Part shown: positions 58,016 through 64,000 of the stretch, in pieces
Layout: every line of letters starts with the position of its first letter
Numbering within the stretch: the stretch's first letter is position 1
NCBI GenBank assembly: GCA_030812955.1
Contig: JAUSTR010000005.1
Coordinates: 92,210 to 156,209, forward strand
Origin: Bacillus alveayuensis
GTDB taxonomy: Bacteria > Bacillota > Bacilli > Bacillales > Aeribacillaceae
Reading direction: 5' to 3'
DNA length: 64,000 nucleotides
Made by a program: the position numbers and the translations under genes
The notes under the pieces: generated by a model
Seen by the model: the letters and a program-made list of their open reading frames with translations, nothing else
The model's database searches: none
What the model was told of the DNA's origin: nothing

Positions 58016-58097
58016 GATGATTCCCCCAGATTTTCTTACGAAGTTCCTTTCCCATTGCTTGTAGCCGTACAATCTCAATGATATTCACAGGCGGCCA

Positions 58098-59291
58098 TTA
58101 GGAAATAACGCCTAATTCTTTACCAACCATTTCATAAATCGCAATGGCTTGATCTAACATTTCTTTTGTATGGGCAGCCGTTGGCATATTTCGAACACGT
58201 CCTGTGCCTCTAGGAACGGTTGGGAAGACAATCGCTTTCGCATATACGCCCTCTTCATTAAGACGTTTACTAAATTGCTGCGTTTTCACTTCATCACCAA
58301 TAATACATGGGGTAATAGGTGTTTCGCTTTCGCCAATATTAAAACCTAATTCTTTTAAGCCTTTCTTTAAGTAATGACCATTCCCCCAAAGACGATCTTG
58401 TAATTCCGTACTATTGGATAAAATATCAATCGCTTTTATACAAGCAGCAACATCAGCAGGCGTTAAAGCTGTTGAGAATAAGAACGGTCTTGAACGAACT
58501 TTTAACCAATCAATTAATTCTTTTTTCCCAGCAACGTATCCACCAACTACACCAATTGCTTTCGATAACGTACCAATTTGGAAGTCGATTTTGTCTGATA
58601 ACCCAAAATGCTTGACTGTTCCAGCACCATTCCCTAATACTCCAGAGCCGTGCGCATCATCCACATACGTAATTAAGTCAAATTCCTCGGCAATTTCAAC
58701 GATATCCGGCAATTTTGCGATATCACCATCCATCGAAAAGACACCATCTGTAATGACCATTATTTTTTTAAACTGTCCGGATTCTTTTGCTTCTTTTGCC
58801 TTCTTTCTTAAATCATCCATATCGGAGTGTTGAAAACGAATAATTTTAGCTTTTGAAAGACGGCACCCATCGATGATCGAAGCATGGTTTAGTTCATCGG
58901 AAAGTATAGCATCCTCCTTGTCCATTACAGCTGAAATAGCTGCCATATTACAATTAAATCCTGATTGATAAGCAATCGCTGCTTCCGTATGTTTAAATTC
59001 CGCTATTTTTTCCTCAAGCTCGACATGGAGCTTCAACGTACCATTAATTGTGCGAACAGCACCAGCTCCAACACCATATTGGTTAATGGCCTCAATGGCT
59101 GCTTTTTTTAATCGATCATCCGTTGCTAGTCCTAAATAGTTATTAGATGAAAGGTTGATTAACTCTTTTCCATCTATTTGAATGACAGGACCGTTAGGGC
59201 TTTCAAGCGGATCGATGACATTATAAAGCCCTCTTTCCTTTAAATCTTGCAAATTTTCCTTTAAAAAACGATCTAAAGTGTGGCTGGACAC
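58098..59291 (-). CDS. kbl: 2-amino-3-ketobutyrate CoA ligase (glycine C-acetyltransferase)
   Basis: PLP enzyme giving glycine and acetyl-CoA from the TDH product. 397 residues, alpha-oxoamine synthase family: [28 protein letters not shown] lysine in [34 protein letters not shown]. Start GTG 59291 with GGAGG seven bases upstream. Forms a threonine-catabolism unit with tdh. A related acyltransferase such as BioF is ruled unlikely by the tdh partner. Confidence 0.92.
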   Translation of the reverse strand: MSSHTLDRFLKENLQDLKERGLYNVIDPLESPNGPVIQIDGKELINLSSNNYLGLATDDRLKKAAIEAINQYGVGAGAVRTINGTLKLHVELEEKIAEFKHTEAAIAYQSGFNCNMAAISAVMDKEDAILSDELNHASIIDGCRLSKAKIIRFQHSDMDDLRKKAKEAKESGQFKKIMVITDGVFSMDGDIAKLPDIVEIAEEFDLITYVDDAHGSGVLGNGAGTVKHFGLSDKIDFQIGTLSKAIGVVGGYVAGKKELIDWLKVRSRPFLFSTALTPADVAACIKAIDILSNSTELQDRLWGNGHYLKKGLKELGFNIGESETPITPCIIGDEVKTQQFSKRLNEEGVYAKAIVFPTVPRGTGRVRNMPTAAHTKEMLDQAIAIYEMVGKELGVIS

Positions 59292-59486
59292 AAAAATTCC
59301 TCCTTTTATCTTTTCCTTCTGTTCTATTCAAAAACACAACTGTCTTTTCATAGAGGACTAATTATTTTAAAAAACCCTTTCATATCAATATATTTCATTA
59401 TTATCTTATCATAATAATACAAAAATGTTTACATACAAAGGACACATTTTAAAGGAAATATATAGTTTTTTTAATTTTGTCCATTT

Positions 59487-59500
59487 ATACGACTCACTAT
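59487..59500 (+). other. T7-promoter-like 14-mer
   Basis: ATACGACTCACTAT, identical to the core of the phage T7 consensus promoter but lacking the following AGGG. Lies in the gap between kbl and the ATPase gene. No phage gene is near. Confidence 0.4.
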
Positions 59501-59529
59501 GTATTTTCTCAATTTGCGACCATGTCAAA

Positions 59530-59588
59530 TAAAAAATGAGGGGAACCAAAAAAGGGGGAAAATTCCTTTTTGATGGCCCTCCTCATTT
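59530..59588 (-). terminator. Terminator of the double P-loop ATPase gene
   Basis: Minus strand ATGAGG...CAAAAAGG pairs with CCTTTTTTG...CCTCAT, then TTTTTTATT. Long stem, 11 bp after the stop. Confidence 0.75.
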
Positions 59589-59598
59589 CATGTAGGAT

Positions 59599-60696
59599 CT
59601 AATAGCTTTTCATTTCTTCTAACTGTGACAAAATGTTTTCTTCCAGCTTTGTTACTTTTGAAAAATCCATTGCTTGAACATAAATGTTTTCTAATTGATT
59701 ATGAAACGTTTTAGCTTGAGCAAGATACGCTGTTCCTTTTTTCATCGTGTCTGCATATTTTGTCGAAATTTCCTCTAATTTTTCCTTATATTTTTCATCT
59801 GTTCCTGGTGTTATACATTCTTTATACATATCAATGATTTCGTCATGCTTTCTATTTGGGAAATATTCATGTGGTGGAGTACTATCAAAAATAGCAAAAT
59901 CTAATTCCCTAACAATCACCATATCAAGACTCTTTGGATCAAAGCCACAATGATAAATTTCTACATCGAAACCTTTTTCGATTGCTGCATGAGCAATTTT
60001 CTTAAGCATTGTTGACTTTCCAGAGCCAGGTCTCCCTTTAATAAAATAACGCGATTTGACATTTTCAGTTAAATTTTCTATAAAATCAACAGGCCCTTTT
60101 GGTGTAGCTGCTCCTAAAAATCGGTGCTTCACAATGGAGGATTTTTCCGCAGCATGGTTTTTAAAAAACTTTTCAATTAGTGTTCTCGTCAATTCATTAG
60201 CTTTTTCAAAGTCCATATTTTCAATATAAATCTTTTCCCAATCATCATGAATTTTTAATGCTTTTGCAAATGTTTCATAAGCTAGCTTGTATAAATCTCC
60301 TATTTTTTCCTTAATCTCTAATATCTCGTTCTTATGTTGAACTAATTTTTTGGAGTCCCAGGCCTCACCTAAATTTACATATTCCTCAATCGCCCCTGGT
60401 GCTTTTGGTTCGATCACATGAGGAGCTGTTCCATCCACAATGCCAGCTTTTAGCTGCGGTATGATGACACCATCAATCGATTGAAGATCCGAAGCACAAT
60501 GAATTAACTCAATGTCAAACCCTTTATGCACCCAATACTGTCCAATATTTTTCATTAATGTCGACTTTCCGGTCCCGGGCCCGCCTTTTAAAATATAAAT
60601 TCGATTTAGACTATTTAGATTGGATTCAAAAAGATTATAAAAGCCGCGAGCTGTATTTCCCCCTGCATAATAATTGTAAATCGTTCCAATCATCAT
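59599..60696 (-). CDS. Tandem P-loop ATPase of unknown function
   Basis: 365 residues with two similar halves, each with a Walker A: ILKGGPGTGKSTLMKNIG (about 35-50) and FIKGRPGSGKSTMLKKIA (about 220-235). Each is followed by GFD(I/V)E(L/I)(I/Y)HC and a region describing D-S/T-x-x-P-H. Known as a conserved hypothetical NTPase in spore-forming Firmicutes (PRK06851-like); role unknown. RBS GGAAG before ATG. Downstream of, and co-directional with, the peptide/M50 operon, 134 bp away. Confidence 0.75.
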   Translation of the reverse strand: MMIGTIYNYYAGGNTARGFYNLFESNLNSLNRIYILKGGPGTGKSTLMKNIGQYWVHKGFDIELIHCASDLQSIDGVIIPQLKAGIVDGTAPHVIEPKAPGAIEEYVNLGEAWDSKKLVQHKNEILEIKEKIGDLYKLAYETFAKALKIHDDWEKIYIENMDFEKANELTRTLIEKFFKNHAAEKSSIVKHRFLGAATPKGPVDFIENLTENVKSRYFIKGRPGSGKSTMLKKIAHAAIEKGFDVEIYHCGFDPKSLDMVIVRELDFAIFDSTPPHEYFPNRKHDEIIDMYKECITPGTDEKYKEKLEEISTKYADTMKKGTAYLAQAKTFHNQLENIYVQAMDFSKVTKLEENILSQLEEMKSY

Positions 60697-60830
60697 AACA
60701 CTTCCTTTATAAAAATTCTTGATCCTATTTATTAATTTATGCAGGGATATTTAGTAGGTGTATGCCCAAATGTTGGTTTCACGTAAAACCATTTCATCAT
60801 AAGGCATGCCTTATCATCATGTCGCACGTC

Positions 60831-62021
60831 TCACTTTTCATGAACAATGTTCGTTTGACTTATTTCCTTTCTCTTTTTCACTAATGAATAAAAAAGAAGG
60901 CTGATAAAAATCAATAATTGCATGACAATGAGCAGAGCATCCCAAAAATATATACTATTATTGAACAAAAATAAATGAGGTATTGTTTTCTTAAGTGTAA
61001 ATATCATTTGTGGAATATAATAAAAGATAAACAATGTACACGTAATCGTTACTCCTGTTATATAAAATAATGCATAAAGCTTCACCATTTTTTCTTCTTC
61101 TTTAAAAATTTCTGTTTTCTCTACTTGTTTCATGATCGGCAGCCATTTACTTAACCACTGTTTTCCATTTTCCATTAAGTTATAGCATCCTGACCAATTT
61201 TCAACAACATAATACAAATCTGTTTTCATATAAAAACAAAATTGAAATAATGTTCTAATAAATATATCTAACACAATTACAGCCAAGATCTTCTCATTAG
61301 GGAAGAATAATTGGGCTATTAGAACACAAAATAATATCACTTGGTCAAAACACATGCCCGCTAAATATAGAACATAACGTTGATTTTTCCGTAAAGACCA
61401 TGCTTTAGATAAGTCTGTTTCAAAAACAACAAAAAATAAGCGGTGTCCTATTCCCATTTTCGTTGGGAGATCATATCCCCGCGCTGCTAATACATGACCA
61501 AACTCATGAATGATAACCGTACAAAAAGTAATCATAAGCCAAACAAGTATATTTAAATTCATGACATCAAAAACGAAGAAATCCTTGTATGAAGGGAATA
61601 GATGTGGTTGAAAGATAAAAAGAAAAACATTCAAAATTAATAGGACACCATATCCATTTAACATGAAACGGTTAAAAAAGAATTGACCAACTTTTGGTGA
61701 AATCCATAAAAAGCCTTCTTTTTTTTCGATGTGACGATTTTTATGAATGATTTCTCCATCAATTTCTTTAACGAGGTCCAATTCGATTAATTGATTCGCA
61801 AAATCGAGTATATCAACTTCTTCTTCTTGGTATGTCGTTTTTAATTTTTCCTCTATTTCACCTAATGAAAGTCCTTTTTCCATCAGTTGAATGGCATCAA
61901 CGCAAATCTGCGGCATTTCGTAAAATTCACCAGAGGCAACGTCTTCTACAATATAATTTTTTTGATCTAGTTGAATGTTTAACGGACATAACGTTAATTT
62001 CGTTTGCAATGTAATCTCCAT
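60831..62021 (-). CDS. M50 zinc metalloprotease with PqqD-like N-terminal domain
   Basis: 396 residues. Residues 8-95 (LCPLNIQLDQKNYIVEDVASGEFYEMP...LIELDLVKEIDG) look like a PqqD/RiPP-recognition winged helix. Membrane part: zinc motif HEFGH at 172-176 within a helix, and the distal MKTDLYYVVENW (about 275) supplying the third ligand; about six to seven helices. This architecture is typical of YydH-like proteases in peptide-modification loci. Lies 72 bp after a 20-residue peptide gene on the same strand, so that peptide is the natural substrate candidate. Confidence 0.85.
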   Translation of the reverse strand: MEITLQTKLTLCPLNIQLDQKNYIVEDVASGEFYEMPQICVDAIQLMEKGLSLGEIEEKLKTTYQEEEVDILDFANQLIELDLVKEIDGEIIHKNRHIEKKEGFLWISPKVGQFFFNRFMLNGYGVLLILNVFLFIFQPHLFPSYKDFFVFDVMNLNILVWLMITFCTVIIHEFGHVLAARGYDLPTKMGIGHRLFFVVFETDLSKAWSLRKNQRYVLYLAGMCFDQVILFCVLIAQLFFPNEKILAVIVLDIFIRTLFQFCFYMKTDLYYVVENWSGCYNLMENGKQWLSKWLPIMKQVEKTEIFKEEEKMVKLYALFYITGVTITCTLFIFYYIPQMIFTLKKTIPHLFLFNNSIYFWDALLIVMQLLIFISLLFYSLVKKRKEISQTNIVHEK

Positions 62022-62042
62022 TCTCTAATCCCCTTTATAGGA

Positions 62043-62073
62043 AAAGGGACGCTAATTGTATTAGCATCCCCCT
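62043..62073 (-). terminator. Hairpin between peptide gene and protease gene
   Basis: Minus strand GGGGATGCTAAT, ACA, ATTAGCGTCCC then TTTTCC. Acts as a partial terminator or mRNA-stabilising stem, which would make the peptide message exceed the protease message. Confidence 0.7.
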
Positions 62074-62093
62074 TTTCGTATAATTTGATCAAA

Positions 62094-62156
62094 TTAATGA
62101 CGCCAACCGCACCACCAGCAAGTCGCTTTTACTTTTTTTAGCTTGCGGATTTTCAT
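62094..62156 (-). CDS. 20-residue Cys/Trp-rich peptide, putative modified-peptide precursor
   Basis: Basic N-terminus MKIRKLKKVKA, then TCWWCGWRH and stop. The ribosome site AGGGAGGTGA four bases before ATG is the strongest in the window. It begins 16 bp after the HD-GYP stop and is followed by a hairpin and the PqqD-M50 protease. Basic leader plus short core with CxxC and three Trp fits a RiPP or pheromone precursor; a metal-binding micropeptide is an alternative. Not recognised from any known family. Confidence 0.7.
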   Translation of the reverse strand: MKIRKLKKVKATCWWCGWRH

Positions 62157-62172
62157 ATAATCACCTCCCTGT

Positions 62173-63378
62173 CTAGGATAAAAGACCATCTTTTAAAGAA
62201 ATAATTTTTGAGTTTTCATGCCAAGGATAGCGGTTATAAACTTCGACCCATTGTGGGTATACCTCTTGGAATAATTCTACTAATCTTGGATCAAACTGAG
62301 TTCCTTTCCCTTCAATCACTCGTTTATAGGCTTCATCAAGAGGTAACGCTTTACGATAAGACCTTGAAGACGTCATCGCATCAAAAGCATCGGCAATAGC
62401 TGTAATCCGTGCTACAAGTGGAATACGATCCCCTGCCAATTGATCAGGGTACCCCTTTCCATCCCAGCGTTCATGATGATAACGAATAATATCGATATCG
62501 ATATATTGGCTTAACCCTTCAACGTTTTTTATAGCCTCTGCACCGACGACAGGATGGGTTTTAATAATTTCATATTCTTCATTTGTCAGCCGTGCAGGTT
62601 TCGTCAAAATTTGATCAGGAATATGTACCTTGCCAATATCATGTAATAAACAAGAATAGTTAAAAGCTTTTAGTTCTTTTTTCGAAAACTTTTTCGTTGC
62701 ATTTGCTAGGATGAGGGCGTATTCTGCGACACGCTCACTATGCCCTCGTGTATATGGATCTTTCAGCTCAAGTATTGCAATAAGCCCTTTCACCATTTTT
62801 TTTAATTGTTGATCATATGTTTCACTTACCGTATTCACATATCCTTGGAAACGGTTTAGTAAAATAAAAGCCACTATGGACAATACAACTAAAAGAACAA
62901 TAGGCAGAAACACAACAGCCGTTTGCAAAACAAGTCCAATAATACAATATTTCACAATTAAACCCAAAAACACTAGTTGAAAATAGCGTTTGTTTACAAA
63001 AATCGGACTAAACAAAATGAAAAATACTTCAACAACATTTCCACTTTCATATTTTAGATCACTATCAGCGTAAATCATCATATCATTAATAATATTAATC
63101 ACAACATAGCTAATAAAATATAAATACTTAACGGGAAAAGGATTTTGATTTTTAATATAGTAAACCGCAACCGGCAGTAAGGCGAATAAAAACAAATAAA
63201 TCCAAAAGCCCAATCCATCTTTTGGAAATCCGATCCCATCAGAATGACTATAAATTGGCAAAAAATAATAATAAAAAATATCAAAAGCAATACTAATTGT
63301 ATAAAAAATCCATAAAAACAATTTGATAGATCGTTGTTCTTCACGAATTAAGGCAGATCCGATCATTTCTTTTTTCAT
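62173..63378 (-). CDS. HD-GYP domain membrane protein
   Basis: 401 residues. N-terminal six or seven membrane helices (about 18-190), then an HD-GYP phosphodiesterase domain: HSERVAEYA, LLHDIGKVHIPDQIL, THPVVGAEAI, RYHHERWDGKGYP, ADAFDAMTSSRSYRKAL. All metal ligands and the GYP motif are present, so cyclic-di-nucleotide hydrolysis is plausible. The membrane part may sense a ligand. First gene of the operon with the 20-residue peptide and M50 protease. Confidence 0.88.
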   Translation of the reverse strand: MKKEMIGSALIREEQRSIKLFLWIFYTISIAFDIFYYYFLPIYSHSDGIGFPKDGLGFWIYLFLFALLPVAVYYIKNQNPFPVKYLYFISYVVINIINDMMIYADSDLKYESGNVVEVFFILFSPIFVNKRYFQLVFLGLIVKYCIIGLVLQTAVVFLPIVLLVVLSIVAFILLNRFQGYVNTVSETYDQQLKKMVKGLIAILELKDPYTRGHSERVAEYALILANATKKFSKKELKAFNYSCLLHDIGKVHIPDQILTKPARLTNEEYEIIKTHPVVGAEAIKNVEGLSQYIDIDIIRYHHERWDGKGYPDQLAGDRIPLVARITAIADAFDAMTSSRSYRKALPLDEAYKRVIEGKGTQFDPRLVELFQEVYPQWVEVYNRYPWHENSKIISLKDGLLS

Positions 63379-63611
63379 ATAGTTGTCCCTCTAAGCTTGA
63401 TGATTTTTATGTATTATGACTCTAATTTTAAAAAACTTATTCCCCATCGTTTTTATCGGCAGATCAAAATAAACATTTAGAACGAAATCAAAATTCGAGA
63501 CTTTTTGCTTACTATATTGAAAAAATAACCTAAATCACAAAAATTTTTATTTAAAATAGTTCATAAGCACTATATAAATTGAAATTTTGTTTTACATCAA
63601 ATTTGTCGTAA
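63379..63611. other. Upstream region of the HD-GYP operon
   Basis: AT-rich, no gene seen; presumably holds the operon promoter, which I cannot pinpoint. Repeat family 2 copy B follows on its right. Confidence 0.3.
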
Positions 63612-63826
63612 ATATACAAAATACGGGATGATATGGACTCAACACAAGCTTTTCTGCCTCTCCCCTCGAACAAGAACGCCAGCGGGCAAATGTATTTGCC
63701 CGCAAAGCGTTCATTGTTCGAGGCGGGCATGCTAAAGCATGCCCGTCGGCAAGCAAATAGCTTGCCGACTGAGGCAGAAAAGCGAGGGATAGAGTGCTGT
63801 TGATTGGATCATTAACACACCTGTAC
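63612..63826. repeat. Palindromic repeat family 2, copy B
   Basis: Matches 13440-13655: AAGCTTTTCTGCC/GGCAGAAAAGC, CTCGAACAAGAACGC with GCGTTCATTGTTCGAG, GCGGGCAAA/TTTGCCCGC, GGGCATGC/GCATGCCC, GTCGGCAAGC/GCTTGCCGAC. Confidence 0.75.
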
Positions 63827-63912
63827 GAAACCAATAGCATGGAAATTCTTTGCTACAACTTATATATATATACCAAAAAACTAGTTAAAAATACCCGTTT
63901 TTTTTCTTAGAC

Positions 63913-63948
63913 GGCACAACCAACACAATAAATTAGTTGTGCCTTTTC
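63913..63948. terminator. Hairpin at the end of a partial minus-strand gene
   Basis: GGCACAAC, 15-base loop, GTTGTGCC, then TTTT on the plus strand. Confidence 0.6.
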
Positions 63949-63998
63949 CATTTCTCTTCAATAGTGTTTAAATATTCATTTGGTTCTTTTTTGAATCT
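63933..63998 (-). CDS. C-terminal end of an unidentified gene
   Basis: The frame entering from base 64000 reads RFKKEPNEYLNTIEEKWKRHN and stops at 63933 inside the hairpin. Amphipathic, charged, plausible protein end; too short to identify. Confidence 0.35.
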   Translation of the reverse strand, partial: RFKKEPNEYLNTIEEKWKRHN

Positions 63999-64000
63999 TC

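Noticed and set aside
60775..60790. GGTTTCACGTAAAACC as a parS site
   Set aside because: Three mismatches to parS, including a break in the central symmetry.
63592..63840. 82-codon minus frame
   Set aside because: It lies wholly in repeat family 2 copy B; coding is a by-product of the palindromes.

Overview
The window is a piece of a low-GC, endospore-forming Bacillaceae chromosome. Spore-specific genes (spo0F, pbpG/PBP2d, rsfA, cwlJ, gerQ) and gene order closely follow the B. subtilis stretch from glpX/murAB to ung and nfrA. A ba3-type oxidase and a fused isobutyryl-CoA mutase lean towards a thermophilic relative (Geobacillus/Aeribacillus-like); the genus is inference only.

Layout. 1-8 kb: glpX (partial), murAB, tal, fbaA, spo0F, a ywjG-like gene, pyrG with its CTP-sensing leader, and rpoE. 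8-19.6 kb: a fatty/branched-chain acyl-CoA degradation cluster (icmF, TetR regulator, two acyl-CoA dehydrogenases, 3-hydroxybutyryl-CoA dehydrogenase, thiolase, FadF), read from a promoter with a palindromic operator upstream of fadF. 19.6-37 kb: conserved core: cardiolipin synthase, argS, ywiB, speB-speE, pbpG, ywhDCB, ywgA, ywfO, rsfA, lipL, pta (with cre site), hemQ, cwlJ-gerQ. 37-42.5 kb: a three-gene ba3 oxidase operon behind a perfect Fnr/Crp-type site, ywdK, ywdI, a second spermidine-synthase-like gene and ung. 42.5-48.6 kb: accessory DNA: a self-operated TetR/SDR pair, then a very AT-rich six-gene set (three membrane proteins or peptides, a large multi-pass protein, an ABC ATPase, a SpoIIM/DUF95 protein) resembling circular-bacteriocin export/immunity gene sets but with no recognisable precursor; it ends at a transposase remnant. 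48.6-57 kb: trmH, nfrA, transporters and small enzymes, including a DnaA-box cluster next to nfrA, a Fur box, and a structured leader before a DUF2294 gene. 57-64 kb: tdh/kbl threonine catabolism, a double P-loop ATPase, and a compact operon of HD-GYP protein, a 20-residue Cys/Trp-rich peptide, and an M50 metalloprotease with a PqqD-like N-terminus. The last is the best candidate for an undescribed peptide-maturation (RiPP-like or signalling) system.

The gaps between genes are studded with palindromic repeats. One family (nine copies, 72-183 bp) has GGCTCTTTTC/GGCTGTTTTC ends and, in four copies, exact 8-bp target duplications; it looks like a non-autonomous ISL3-type MITE with swappable internal hairpins. 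Two further families occur twice each. No tRNA, rRNA or CRISPR array was seen.
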